Shown here one piece after another: positions 45,647 to 57,611 of a stretch of 64,000 bases of DNA. The stretch is taken from positions 40,646,507 through 40,710,506 of the forward strand of contig CM064502.1 in the NCBI GenBank assembly GCA_032716605.1, in the 5' to 3' direction. Made by a program: the position numbers and the translations under genes. The notes under the pieces were generated by a model, which saw only the letters and a list, made by a program, of their open reading frames with translations, searched no databases and was not told where the DNA came from. Source of the stretch: Paralithodes platypus (taxonomy: Eukaryota > Arthropoda > Malacostraca > Decapoda > Lithodidae). Within the stretch, counting starts at the first letter, position 1, and every line of letters begins with the position of its first letter.

Positions 45647-46270
45647 TTAAGGGTAGGCAGACCGTTTTTCTGGACCCCCTTATCCCTAATGTTTAGCCCC
45701 ACTAGTTTTGAGATTATAAGAAGTTCGGCCCATTAGTTTGGCGATTTTAACACCTTTCGCCCGATTTCGTTGTCAATTTTAAGAGGAACCGGCCTTTGGC
45801 CGGGAAATTTTTCTATCGAAAAATGTACACATTTATCTTGAAGGGGGGTGTATGGGGTGTTTTTCTAAGCTTGATGGAGGTTTAGGGAGCAAACTAAATA
45901 ATATATATGAATAAATGAATTAATAGACCAAACAAACTGTCTGCCTCCACTTTTTGGTCGTAATATGCCTAGTTTCCTCCCTAAAGCTCCATCAAACTTA
46001 AAAAAACAACCCCAGGATTTCCGTCCAAGATATATTTGCAAATTTTTCGGTAGAAAAATAGAAATAGGTTTCTATTATTTTTCCTGGCGAGCGATAGCGA
46101 GCCTGCAAATGATAGGAACCGGACTTCGGCCTGTACATTTTTCTACCGAAAAATGTACACATTTATTTTGAATGTATTTATAATTGTTTTAATTGTTTAT
46201 TTAAAGCTTGATAGAGGTCTAGGGAGCAGACTAGAAGAAAATATATATAATAAGAGAATACAAATAGAAA
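45647..46270 (+). mobile_element. Two head-to-head TTAAGGGG-family elements
   Basis: The first (45647 to about 45957) starts TTAAGGGTAGGCAGAC and ends GTCTGCCTCCACTTTT, so its terminal repeats are visible. It is followed by a second, partly inverted piece (45965-46270) with the GCGAGCGATAGCGAGC and GAGGTCTAGGGAG blocks on both strands, giving an overall palindromic layout. Confidence 0.65.
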
Positions 46271-46401
46271 ATATAATAATCTCCCTTAAATTGATGCCAC
46301 CTAGGACAACTAGTGTACAACAATAATAGTCTACAGAACATGGCTCGTATTCCTGCGTCCACCAACATTCCGAGGTGCTATGGTGACCGTGTCAAAGCTA
46401 G

Positions 46402-46680
46402 TTAAGGGGGTAGTGGTTAGTATTCGGTCTAGTTTTATATATATTTATTTGTTTATTCTATAGTATCCTTGCTAGAGCTCCATCATGCATAACAAACACC
46501 CGCTAGATCCCCCTTCAAGATAAATGTGTAAATTTTTCGGCTCGCTATCGCTCGACAGGAAACAAAATCGACACCTAAATGACACTAAGGTTCTTTATAT
46601 TGAAAAAGAAATGGGGTGAAAGGTCTATAATAACCAAACTAATGGAACGAACGTCTTAAAATCTCAACAGGGTCTCAGAC
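46402..46680 (-). mobile_element. TTAAGGGG-family element, partial
   Basis: Starts TTAAGGGGGTAGTGG and has GAGCTCCATCATGC, TTTTTCGGCTCGCTATCG and CGACACCTAAATGACAC blocks. The right end merges into the next element. Confidence 0.7.
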
Positions 46681-46689
46681 AGGGTACAG

Positions 46690-46932
46690 ACTATCTCAAT
46701 CCCTTTAGCTACCATATATCTTTCTTCGTGGTGCAATGCATAAGTGTGTTGATTTTTGGTGTGAGCGTCCTGGGTTCGAATCCCCGGACTGCCACATGTG
46801 TTTGTTAATTTCATTAATCGAGTTTAGGAGTAAAGTTGGTTAGTGGAGAGAACATAATAATTAAGCATGATGAAATCGTCTAAGTGTGGCTAGAATATAA
46901 TATAAAAGACGTCGCTGGTACAGAAAACTTTA
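46690..46932 (+). mobile_element. 210-bp TTAA element split by a tRNA-like SINE
   Basis: The left piece (46690-46726) resembles 59595-59635 and the right piece (about 46858-46932) continues with the matching second half, ending GACGTCGCTGGTACAG. The insert between them is the tRNA-like sequence at 46728. Confidence 0.7.
46728..46796 (+). repeat. tRNA-like SINE head inside a TTAA element
   Basis: A-box-like TGGTGCAATGCATAAGTGTG and a perfect B box GGTTCGAATCC, with GTGG...CCAC pairing at the ends. The arms do not fold cleanly enough to be called a functional tRNA gene. Confidence 0.55.
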
Positions 46933-47448
46933 AGGACCTTTCTGGAGCCTTGCAAGCCAACTTTTTCTTCCTAAGTGGGCCTAATTATACTTTCAAATGA
47001 GGTCCTCAACGCCGAGCATTACAGAGTTTTTCTCTTGGTCGGTAAGAACCTATCTGTATGCCGAAAAGTTGCCCAGTAACTGATTATTTACACTACAGTA
47101 TAATTTTCATAGAATGAACGCACATATTTTTCTTCTGAGCATTATACTGTATGTACATCAGTAGTGTGGACGAATTTAGATAGAATATAAGGCAAAAATA
47201 TGGTTTAAACTGATTTGATCTTAATTACATGTGGACAATCACTGAGACTTTGCTTCCTAGATGCTTCGCTACATAAACAAATGATAATACATACATAATT
47301 GTAATATATATAATCGTACATTCACAACTCCTACCTATTTATAGGTACTTCAAGCACAGCTTTGAGGTACTCAACTACGGCTGATTACGACACACTAACT
47401 AGGTACTGGCCTCCCCAATGAACATGACCACTGAAGTTCGATGGAGTT

Positions 47449-47933
47449 TTAACACTCCACGAGCGGCTTGGTCGGTAACTTCTACTACCTGCCAAGCGGG
47501 TGGTTTTACCTCAAACGAGCTTATCTCTGTGCTCTTTTTCATGCATAAACAAGAGCCAGAGCGTAATACAAGTATGTATCCGTGAAAGGGCGATAATTGA
47601 GCTTTCCAATGACACCAGAACCATCCTTCTACGATCACAGGTTCTCTTGCAACGATCGTGCAACCGAAGGGCAAAATCGCTAAAATACGGTAATTTCCTT
47701 ACATAATTCCCTGTGTAGCGAGGCAGTGAGTGTGGGTGTGTGTGGAGTAGGGCCCAGTGCTGGCGCGGGAGCCGTGCCGAACGGTCAGAGCAGAGCTACG
47801 CTCCTCCCACCGCTCGTCTCTCTCTCAGAGCCATATATTGCTCAGAATTGCACAACGCCTTAAGTCGGTCCCCGCCACATAGTCCTTTCTTCTCTAGGCC
47901 GACTTAAGTCGGGCCCCGCTAAACAAGGGTTAA
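47449..47933 (-). mobile_element. TTAA-flanked element, 490-bp family
   Basis: TTAA at 47449-47452 and 47930-47933. Minus strand starts CCCTTGTTTAGCGG with two CGACTTAAG-containing boxes, then GGACTATGTGGCGG, then the core; ends CCGCTCGTGGAGTG. Confidence 0.85.
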
Positions 47934-49900
47934 GATCACGTTCTATACTTACTGACACACTGATTACCTAAGGTGGGCTTTTCGTCGTAAGTTAAATAGA
48001 CTAAGTGATCATACAGCGATGCTGAACAATGAACACATGCGGATATAAGTACCGACGTTAGAAAGGTGTATGTTAACTAATTCGGCACTAGATACGTAAG
48101 CATATATTAAATCAACTCGAATGTTCTGTCGCTATCGTGAGCACTGACCATGTACCTGTATTGATATTATCCCCCTGAGGATCAGGACTGTGAATCAAGT
48201 TGTTTGGAGGTTTTGTCAAAAGTGGATAACCACGCAAATCGCGTGACTAGGATTGGCTTAACTTTCGGAAATTTGGTCACAAAAACAAGCAACGCTATCA
48301 TCATGAAAATTGGGCTACAATAATATTTGCTAGTGGTAGAGTAAACTAAAATGTTTGTAATGCTGCATAAGGTCAATATTTCGTCCCCCAGTAGCTTGGG
48401 AGAGTTTCAGTACTCAGTATGTCTCGGTGAGTCAAGCGGTGAAGTACGGTCTCCCGGCATTTAAACTAAATCCCTGCAAAGTGTTCGCGAGTTATATAAT
48501 AATATTAAACTATATATAATCAAATATTAGTTCAATACAAGTGAATAAATTTCGTATACATATACTGGTGATCGAACTGTATTCAATTGTCAAGTTCAAA
48601 GGTAAGTTGATACCCGAAATTAGCCGTTAACCATATGCGTATATAACAATAATTGTATTAGGCATATGAAATTGGTTATTATTATATTCTTTGTATCGTG
48701 CATTGCCCTATATGTTTATTTATAATACATGGGTGTATAATTCACAGGGTGCGTGTATAATGCCATATATACTGTAGAATAAAAATAAATACTGAACAAT
48801 AATTGTTATTGAATATTTATAAAGACAAACTGATTGAATATTTGAAAAGTGTGTGAATAATATTTTCATTTCATATGCAAACACCTATTCTCAAAATTTT
48901 GAATTGTGGAGATGCAAATTAGGATGAATTGTGGGGGAATCCAAAAATGTATGTATGATTATATATAATTTTATGTATGGTTATTGGGTGTTTTGTAGGT
49001 TTTCTTACGACAATATACTAGATTAGCCTTTTTTCTATCTCTTGAGATATAATTAATTGCAGTAGACAAGAATTCAAGAATTTTATTATTTTGTCGCAGC
49101 CCCATATTGTATTTTGTGATTATAGTGTTACGATATTATTTATATAAAAAACATTATTGTTTTGAAGAAAAACAAACTCTGATGATTCCGTAGGAAAGCG
49201 GGCGGATAATGTTTTTGCTTTCATATAAATATATAATGTTTTTGCTCAGCATTCAACAAACGATGACATTTGTTATTATGGAACAAATTTCCGTATGAAT
49301 TGTCAACTGTTTTCACAGCTTCGTTCATTCATTTGGTTTTATGGGCTTTGCTATTTCTTGTCAGGTATAGCTTATTACATTAGACGTGATTATTGAGAGT
49401 GTGAACGATAATAAATGGTTTCTTTGCACGCCATTCATTGGGAGCCTGATGAAACAAGGAGCTCTGATGTCACTTAATGAAATGTTCTTTTGTTCTCAAG
49501 GTGGTTAAAACTGGGGTGCCTATAGGTAATGTAGCGCTGAACACACAGACATCTATATACAACAATACTGTCAACACTGTGACTAAGAAAATGAATAGAT
49601 AAGCTCGGGAAGCACTAATACCAGACTCGGATTTATCACTGTCTCGGTCGACTACATAATTATTTGCACTTAATGAGCTTATTACCAATTGGGCAACAGA
49701 TTGCACAATCACGAAGTTAGTCTATACTTGTATCACGAGTTCATGTTTTCTCTATATATTTGTGACTATAGTTTCTAGATCAAGTTAATTATAAACTGGA
49801 CATTTACTATATGGGAATCACTAAATTATAGGTGTGCGTGATTGGGTGTTGGGTGTTTTCGCAAATAAATATCTACTACTTAATGTTTAAAATACGTTGA
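47934..49900. other. No gene seen
   Basis: AT-rich DNA with no long frame and no recognised domain. A weak tRNA-like A box at 48425-48440 lacks a convincing B box. Confidence 0.6.
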
Positions 49901-49904
49901 AGTT

Positions 49905-51270
49905 AAGTAGGTTGCTTTTGAAATCAGGTAGTTTTCCTCTTTGCTGGCGTAAGGCTATTATCACTCCTATTCCAAAGGGAAATACTGCCTCATCGTCTCC
50001 TAATGACTATCGCCCTATCTCCATTACACCTATCCAAGCTCTATGAGAGGCTTTTGTCCAGACGCCTTTCTCTTATTGTAATAGTCATAATTTGATACCA
50101 AACTCACAGTTTGGCTTTCGTAAGGGACTGGGTACATGTGATGCGCTTCTGACACTCACCCCTGACTTGCAATCTTCATTGGACCAGGGATATGAGTCTA
50201 GTGTCGTGGCTATTGACTTTAGTTCTGCTTTTGATTTAGTCAACCATAAAGCACTTCTGTATAAGTTACAGCTCATCGGTATTGGTGGCAATTTTGTCAG
50301 GATCTTTGAAGATTTTTTGACGAAAAGATCTCAGTCTGTGGTCATTGATGGGTGTCATTCCCCTTCTGTTACTGTTGTTTCTGGTGTTCCTCAAGGCAGT
50401 GTCCTTGGGCCTCTGCTTTTTATTATTTTTACTGCTGACCTGTGTTCCGAGCTTGAAAATAAACTAATCTATGCTGATGATACAAATTTAAATGCGTCAA
50501 TTCCATCACCAATAGATCGACACGTAATTGCTACTGCTCTGAATAGGGATTTAGCCAAAATTACATCATGGTGTGAACTTTGGGGCATGAAACTTAATGC
50601 TAGTAAAATACACTCCATTATCATCAGCAGATCTCGTACCTTGGATCCTCCCCATCCTTATCTACAAGTTTCTGGCGAGCAAATTGAGAATGTGGATACT
50701 CTGCATTTGTTAGGAGTTACTCTTGATCCCAAACTTACTTTTGAAAAGCATATTCGTTCTTTCTCCTCTTCCATTTCCCAAAAAATTGGTCTGCTTCGCA
50801 AGGTTTATAAAATATTTGCTTGTGACGCCACAGTTATCAAGTCTTTTTATGCTTTTATTTTGCCACATTTCGAGTACTGCTCACCTGTCTGGTTGTTAGC
50901 AGCTGACTGCCATCTCAAGTTGCTTGACAGGTCGCTAAATTCCATCAGTTTTATTCTACCTCATTTGTCTCTTGATCTATGTCATCGACGTAAAGTTGGT
51001 GCCCCTAGTCTTTTATTTACAGTTTTTAACAACCCTCAGCATCCCTTACATGGGGTTCTGCCTGGGCACTATGTCTGGGCTCGTGCAACTAGATTCACAA
51101 GCAATCTTAATGATCTTGCCATGAGCCGTGTTAATTTTTCTACTACATAGTTTTCACGGTGTTTTGTGCCAGCCATGGTTGACTTGTGGAATAAGTTGTC
51201 AAATGAGCTAGTCAATCCAGCTCATATCTCCATTTTTAAGTCTAGAGTTAATGCTTTTTTGCAGCATTAA
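49905..51270 (+). pseudogene. LINE reverse transcriptase, CR1/jockey group
   Basis: Begins in the RT N-terminus (CWRKAIITPIPKG, NDYRPISITP) with stops near 50040, then stays open from 50092 to 51150 for 352 codons. Motifs in order: FGFRKGLGT, AIDFSSAFDLVNH, SGVPQGSVLGPLLF, the catalytic YADDTN, WCELWGMKLNASK, LLGVTLDPKLTF and FEYCSPVW. A stop at 51148-51150 precedes a matching C-terminal segment (MVDLWNKLSNELV...) that runs to 51270. The endonuclease half is missing, so it is 5' truncated, but the palm is intact and divergence is low compared with the other LINEs here. Confidence 0.9.
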
Positions 51271-51530
51271 TTCTAATAGTTTAACTTATTTTATTCTATT
51301 TGATTGTATTATATTTATACTTGATATCCTCCACTGCATAATATGTTAGCCTATCTGTGTTTAATATGTGTATATGTACAGTATACAGTATATGTTTTTA
51401 TTTTTTCCTAAGTTGCCGTAGTCTCTCTCCAGTGCCTCCGGGTGTTTTGTGTGGATTCAATTTGATGGTGTTTCTGCACCCTGGTTGGAGACTTCGGCAT
51501 CTCATATAATAATAATAATAATAATATGCG
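51271..51530 (+). repeat. 3' UTR and (TAA)n tail of the LINE
   Basis: A non-coding tail follows the RT, ending at a (TAATAA)n run at 51508-51525, the usual simple-repeat end of CR1-type elements. Confidence 0.6.
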
Positions 51531-51778
51531 GGAATGAACGATCGTAATAATAAGAAAGTTATATAGTGAAACACAAGGATAGTAATGTGTATTATATTCT
51601 CCTTGAAAGGCGAGAGCATTGGATAGCAAAAAGGGACTCTAACAATTAGAGACCCATTAGTATTATACATACTTAGTGATTTCCCTGGCGTCGGAGGGGG
51701 ACTCCCTTATTTGTCTTTGATGTGGCGTACTGGGCTCTTGTTATGGCATTTTGTCTTTCTTGGACGTCTGGTTAAGGT

Positions 51779-52380
51779 GCGGTCACACTATGAAGACTTA
51801 AGGTAATTACCGCGGCGACTCCAGGAGTGCCGATTGTCTTTGCCGATCATCCGTAACTTGACCAAGAGTAAATGTCTGCCTGAGGCAGGCTGGACGGCAT
51901 CACTGATCACGGCATCATGGATGGGGCTACACAGAGACCTAGCATAGCAGACCGCCGGCGTCATACAGCGCAACGAGGCAACAGGGCGGCAAAAGGAAGG
52001 CAACTTGACGGCCTTCGTGTTACGCAGGTCCCCTACTCGCGCGCCAGCCACGTGGCGCGTGTCGGGGGCCAACGCTTTGGCGACGCATGGCGCCACACGG
52101 CGCTGACCGGTCGGCTACCGGTCCCCCTCACGCGCATACCGGTGGGCGCGTGACGGCGCTTGCCTCACGACCGCGGCTAGCTCGGCGACCAATTTTCCAT
52201 GCCTCTTGCATGTTCAAAGCAAATCGAAACCAGCCACGACAATCCTGGCCACCCATCGTACCGTACTGTACCGTGGGGATGCGCGGGGACCACCCACGAT
52301 GTGCGGTGACTTAGATGAAGACCTCCTTAAGACCTCTAAGTCGCCGCGGTAATTCCCTTAAGTCTTCATAGTGTGACTGC
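51779..52380. mobile_element. 602-bp GC-rich inverted-repeat element
   Basis: Terminal inverted repeats of 42 bp (51779-51820, 52339-52380) differ at two positions, starting GCGGTCACACTATGAAGACT. The interior is more GC-rich than its surroundings and has no recognisable transposase, so it is a non-autonomous element of unassigned superfamily. Confidence 0.85.
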
Positions 52381-52607
52381 TGCTTTAGGTCTGAACTTCT
52401 TCGGGGTGCAACTTGCAGTCTCCTCCTGTTCTGCTTGAAGGCTATGTTTCAGACCACTTGCTGTGCAAGGTTTCGTACCACATGCAAGTGAAAGGGTAGA
52501 GGTGAGTTTAGGCTTCCTTTGCTCTAGTCGATGACCTAGAGGGTGAGCATTTAGCCTAACTATTATGCCAGTTTGCACTTGTGTTGGTATCATACGCAAC
52601 TGAGTCC

Positions 52608-52870
52608 GTTTAAAGACCAGACTTGCTGGTGTCGAACTTAGCAGGTTGACCAGAGCACTGTTTACTTTCAGTCTTCAGACTTGCGTTGCTAGTCTCGAAC
52701 TTAGCAGGTTTACCATGAACAATTGGTGCTACCAGTCTTTGGACCTGGTGCCTAGTATCAAACCTAGTTTTCCCAGTCTCGTATAGCCTACCTAGCATTG
52801 TTCCAGTCTTCAGACCTGGAGGTGTTAGTATCGAACCTAGCTGGCTTATTTTTGCCAAGTTTAGTGACAT
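52608..52870 (+). repeat. Degenerate minisatellite, about four units of 60-70 bp
   Basis: Units share CAGTCTTCAGACCTGG-like and TAGTATCGAACCTAGC-like blocks with variable spacers. Confidence 0.7.
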
Positions 52871-52959
52871 AGTCTGTCCTAGTTCTACGTATGATGGTTT
52901 TTATCCGGTGCAAGCTAGAAGGGCACGATTTGATGTTGTTTTTGTCCAGGTATATTTAA

Positions 52960-53165
52960 AGAGTTGGACAACTAGAGCAACATAATTGGAACTTGGAGAT
53001 GAAGCTAGATGAAGGGATAGACAGATAACCAGATGGAGGGATGAGATCCGAAAGTTTTCTGGGGTAGGATGAACCAAGCTAACATCTAACTAGTTAGAGT
53101 GGAAACGTTTGAAAGACGCTGTTGCCCAGCAGTGGACCGAGTCAGGCTGATGATGATGATTCTAA
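52960..53165 (+). repeat. 3' end of an RTE-like LINE or derived SINE
   Basis: TTGCCCAGCAGTGGACCGAG followed by GGCTGATGATGATGAT is a tail I associate with arthropod RTE-type retrotransposons. The upstream 150 bp could be the remnant of the C-terminal coding end. Confidence 0.5.
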
Positions 53166-53439
53166 AGCTGGAAATGCGGCAACGTATACTAGCGAGATAC
53201 TTTGGCAGTGAATATTCTTGGTATTGAAGCAGCGAAAATGACTGGTGGGGAAGAGATCCAGTGGGGAGATGGCTAGTGTGAAGTGACTCGGTAGTGAGGT
53301 GGTCATAGAATAAAATATCTAGCAACCAGATCGTGGTACCTAGTGTGTTTATGTAGAAAATAGTCTAAGTTATTAAAACTTTGATTATATGAGTAGTGAC
53401 AGGGGGTTCGGCGAGTCAGGAACAGTATGACGCCCAGGG

Positions 53440-54010
53440 ACTTATTGGGATATTTTTAGTTTGTTCCCTAGACCTCAATCAAACTTTTTAAAATACCACC
53501 CAAGACCCCTCCATCTATATAAATTTGTACATTTTTCGGCAGAAAAATTTCCTGGCCGAAGGCCGGTTCTTCCTAAATTGCAGGCTCTCTATCGCTCGCC
53601 AGGAATATATCAACAGTTAAATGTCTTAACCTCTCACTTTCTTGACGCAATTTTGAGCATATTAGGGATACTTTAAAGCCTTTGTTACCATCAGGGGTGT
53701 TTAGAAACCTTTAATTTAGTTACTTCAATATTTGCAGTTATCTTTGAGTTAGCTGTGGGCAGAAAACTAATTTTGGAGAGGTAATTATAAGAGTGAGAGA
53801 ACTCTATTTATTATTGCTAATCTGGCAACCTCTGCGTCATTAAAAAGTGAAAGGGTTAAATGTCTAAAGGTCTCAAAATTGACAGATATGGGCCCAAAGG
53901 TAATAGCCAAACTAATGGGGCAAACGCCTTAAAATATAAAAACTAATAAGGCTAAACATGATGGAGAAGGGGATCCAGAAAAAAACACCCTTAAACGAAA
54001 ATCTCTCCTA
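53440..54010 (-). mobile_element. TTAAGGGG-family element interrupted by a 226-bp TTAA element
   Basis: Shared blocks CCTAGACCTCAATCAAACTT, CGGCAGAAAAATTTCC and CTCTATCGCTCGCCAGGAA lie left of the insert, and GGGCCCAAAGG-like and AACTAATGGGGC lie right. Confidence 0.7.
53626..53859 (-). mobile_element. 226-bp TTAA element (relative of 22447)
   Basis: TTAA at 53626-53629 and 53856-53859. Reads as the reverse complement of the element in the LINE. The nine bases TTAAATGTC occur just left of the element and again at its right edge, so the duplicated target could be longer than TTAA here. Confidence 0.8.
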
Positions 54011-54212
54011 AAGTGCTCTGATATGTGTAGATAGATGGATAGCAAGATAAACAGAGATATAAGTAGAATATAGGCTAACAAATTAAGTGTAAACATAATG
54101 ATATGCTATGGGGTAACTTCAGTAAAGGGCGAGCTAGAAACAATATGGTGTCCATTGTAAAGATGACACTACCATCTTGTATATAGGTAGCCTAGGGCTG
54201 TTTGGAGGACCT

Positions 54213-54495
54213 TTAACCCTTGCCCTGCAGGAGACGTTCCCGAACGCTATGGCAATTTACAGAAATTTACAGGCTTTTAAAGCCTCTAAAAGCTTGTAAA
54301 ATCGAGCGAATGTCTATGGTAGCACTGCGGGTAAAACATGCAAACTACGAAGCTCGTTCTGGCGTCATTTTGAAGCTATTTTCTTCTAGTTTTCAGCTGA
54401 ATACATTTAATTTCATTCAGACACTTGCCTAATCAATCAAGAGTGCCTGAATGAGCCCTAATATGGCGGAAATATACCCTCAGAGAAAGTGTTAA
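54213..54495 (+). mobile_element. TTAA-bounded element, separate family
   Basis: TTAACCCTTGCCCTGC at the left and AGAGAAAGTGTTAA at the right; 283 bp, no ORF of note. Confidence 0.5.
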
Positions 54496-54808
54496 GAGGG
54501 TGGATGGATGGCAAGCTTCAGCTTAGCTCGCGCCTGGTGTGAAAAAGAAGGCAAAATAATATTTACTTTAAAAAGTGTCACCAACTCCCTGTAAAAGTCT
54601 GAACACTGAATGAAAAGAAATTCCACAGTTGTCAAATCGTTGTATATCATCATGTCGACCACACTTCATAGACCTCTCTTTTCCCAAGTAGAGACCGGCC
54701 ACCATATCAATAATCCAATAATCGCTACAGGTATCCCATGGATGTTGAAATAACTTTGAAAAGTTGACAGAATGAATATAAACACCATATGAGGAGGAGC
54801 ACTTTATT

Positions 54809-54836
54809 GACAACGTTTCGCAGATAGCTTCTTCAG
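54809..54836 (-). ncRNA. Hammerhead-ribozyme-like motif
   Basis: Minus strand CTGAAGAAGC...GCGAAACGTTGTC matches the CUGANGA, GAAA and GUC core of hammerhead motifs, with a two-pair stem III and a GTT loop. Stem I pairing is not evident. Such motifs are known from Penelope-like retroelements; no Penelope ORF is seen here. Confidence 0.3.
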
Positions 54837-55119
54837 GTCACCAACTGAACTATTATCATGTCATGTCATTGGGCTTTTTATCACATGCAGAATAACCTAT
54901 ATTGTGATGCTATCTCCTTGAAATTCATTGAGAGAAAAAGAAAATTCAGAAGATTTACAAGTCCAGTGCAATGACCGAAAAGCCTTACCTCCCCTTGATG
55001 ACCGTTCTCGTTGGAGTACTATCCATGTGCTGTTATGATTGCTGGTGCCACGGTACCCTGCTGAGTGACTTAATTGGAAATAGGATTAATAGCAGCGTTT
55101 CTACCTACCACAGGCAAGG

Positions 55120-55333
55120 TTAACCCTTTCTGTACCGGCGACGTCTTTCTGATTTTATTTTTGATATATTTAGGCGATTTTGTACAACTTAAGATAGATT
55201 TGCTATAGTAAAAAGGGTTAAGGAGATAGTTTGAAGCCTGTTAATTTCTGAAGGCTCATTTTAAATTGAATAAAATCGCCTAATTGTAGCCAGCATATAG
55301 TGAAAAGAACGTCACCGGTACTGAATGGGTTAA
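55120..55333 (+). mobile_element. TTAA element, 210-bp GTACCGGCGACGTC family
   Basis: TTAACCCTTTCTGTACCGGC at the left and CACCGGTACTGAATGGGTTAA at the right; 214 bp. Confidence 0.9.
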
Positions 55334-55561
55334 GGGGTTGGGTTGGCTGAACGGACTTTCTTCCTAACTCCCTCTCATATAAACACACTGCTACACAGTC
55401 TGCCCGTACCAAAGGTACCCACTAGTAAAACATATCCCTCATTTTCTGTTTCTTCTTTCTTTGACTGTTGGTGGAGAGTTATGATAACAATCATAACGTG
55501 TATGCTTTCCTTGCACACGTGGTTCTAATTATCGTGGATTCTTTTCGAATGTATTATATAC

Positions 55562-55565
<4 letters not shown>

Positions 55566-55605
<40 letters not shown>

Positions 55606-55653
55606 TGCGTGTGTGTGTATGTGTATGTGTGTGTGTGTGTGTGTGTGCGTGCG
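55566..55653 (+). repeat. (GT)n microsatellite
   Basis: GT repeat with a few AT and GC interruptions. Confidence 0.97.
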
Positions 55654-55764
55654 TTTAGGCCGCACCGCAGTCGTTTATAATGACATCCCACGCTTTTATG
55701 TAACTCTTTTTGAGATAATTATGTTATATTAGGTATCTCACAAATACACGTGATTTACATGAAT

Positions 55765-55858
55765 AGATGTGTCTACCCTCACCCAGAATCAAACCACGGA
55801 CAGGTAAGACGTGAGTCCATGATTTAATCCACTCCACTATGGCGTGTTAAAACCTAGC
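55765..55858 (-). repeat. tRNA-like SINE head
   Basis: Minus strand A-box-like TAGTGGAGTGG and B-box-like GGTTTGATTCTGG; degenerate. Confidence 0.4.
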
Positions 55859-55932
55859 TAACTATTTCCTATTTATAGCTAGAGGCTGGGGAAAAATTAC
55901 TTGGAAGAAATGTATGTATGTATGTATGTATC

Positions 55933-57297
55933 ACGTAATGATGGACCGAATATTCGCTTCCGCATTCGCATGTGCGAATGTTCGCTATGTTATTCAATAT
56001 TCGCATTCGTATTAGCATCCGCATTTACATTCATAGCTATCTGTGAATATGCGAATATTTTCACGAAACCAATGGAAAATAAAAATCAATATATATAATA
56101 TTAAATTTTAAAGTTAACATAAACGAATAATTAAAAGTGTAGATGTGCGTTGTGGCCGCGGAGTGGAATAAAGGAGGACTGAGCAGTGTTAGTTAAAATA
56201 AGACTTTAGAGGCTATCAATCCATGAGGATTATTAAGCCCACCTTAAAGTCAGGAAGAACGTGAAGAGTCCCCGAGACCCGCAAGTTTAAACCCCCAGGT
56301 ATACTGGGAATATAAACCCAGAGGGTGTCCTGCTCGGGAACCCCAGACGTCTTCCTTAATCGCGACCAGGACTAAAGCCCCCTTTCGAGAACTCCATTCC
56401 ATTTTGTGTGCTGAGCAGTGTTGCCACTTAACAGTATTTAATAGTACCAGATCGAACCAGTGAAAAGTAACAAATTATTCGAAAACGTACCAAATACAGT
56501 GAATACATAACTTACCTTATATTAAAGGTCTAGGTTTCAAAATGTTCAAGTGTGTTTCAGTTATACTATCTCTCGAGTAATGTCACTCTCCCTGCTACTT
56601 TCATCACTACTGCCACTTTCTGAAGAGTTCACCTTCTCTTCATCACCCATTTTGTCTAGCTAATGATTAATCCAACGTGCTGAAGAAGCCAGGAAGGAGC
56701 ATGGTCACCGCGATGGAGTGTGATGCATTGAGTTTGAGATGATTAATCGACAGTGTTTTAATTTACACTCCTGCTAAATTAATTTATCTGATCTCTCCAA
56801 ACCCTTAAACTGGGATATATTCCATATATCACATTAATTTGGATTTGAAAACCCAACAGGGACAATTATTATTGACGTTGTATAATAAATGTCATATTTG
56901 TAAATGTGATTGGTGGTTGATACTAAATCTGGTTAATAGAATAACAATTGTAAAACAAAATCCGCTAGATTGTTGTTAATGTATGCTAGATTTAGAGGAA
57001 AAAGAGCTAAAATGGCATCACTGCCCGGTAAACAAAGTATGTGCTGGACCTGGACAGTTGAACCGTCACAATATTGCCATTTCAGACATATCCATTGTAA
57101 TATTATAGTATGTCAATAAAGCATATTCCATCATATTTCCTCACTGATTTCGTATTTAGTACCAGATATTGACTATTATATTGAAGGATGGAATAAGGAT
57201 TGCAATATTTGCAATTAGCATTCGCATTCGCGAATTTTACAACTAAAAACTCGCATTCGCAAATATGGAAAATTGAAATTCGTTCCATCTCTAGGTA
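55933..57297. mobile_element. Candidate hAT-type element with ATTCGC-rich ends
   Basis: The left end reads GATGGACCGAATATTCG and is rich in ATTCGC. The right end, reversed, reads GATGGAACGAAT and is also ATTCGC-rich. Flanks GTATGTAT and GTATGTTT could be an 8-bp duplication, but they lie in a GTAT repeat. The interior has only a short acidic frame on the minus strand. Confidence 0.4.
56561..56650 (-). CDS. Short acidic Ser/Glu-rich frame, possible transposase first exon
   Basis: ATG at 56650, 29 codons, beginning MGDEEKVNSSESGSSDESS and ending at a TAA. It lies inside the candidate hAT element. A GTATAA donor-like sequence near its end could splice it onward, but no downstream exon is seen. 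Confidence 0.15.
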   Translation of the reverse strand: MGDEEKVNSSESGSSDESSRESDITREIV

Positions 57298-57611
57298 TGT
57301 TTGTATGCATGAATGCATGTACTCAGGCACATACCCCATAGGTCGGGGTGGCCGACTCGAGACAAAGCCTAAACAAAAACAACATTTAAAGTTCCAATTC
57401 TTATGGTCCGGGAGCACTTTCGCGTTCCCTTGCCTTTATCTTTGTCTTGTCGAGTAGGAGGGGAGAAGGATTCCTAGGCTCTCGCCCCCAAAGTAGGAAA
57501 TGTAGCACAGGAAAAGAGACAGGCCGACACAGCTAAGTTTGGGTAAAGGATGCCAAACCTCACTCTGGACAGGATAGCCCTCACCCTACAGTAATAATAA
57601 CATCAAAATTA

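Noticed and set aside
46728..46796. Functional tRNA gene
   Set aside because: The B box is perfect but the D and anticodon arms do not fold convincingly and it sits inside another repeat.
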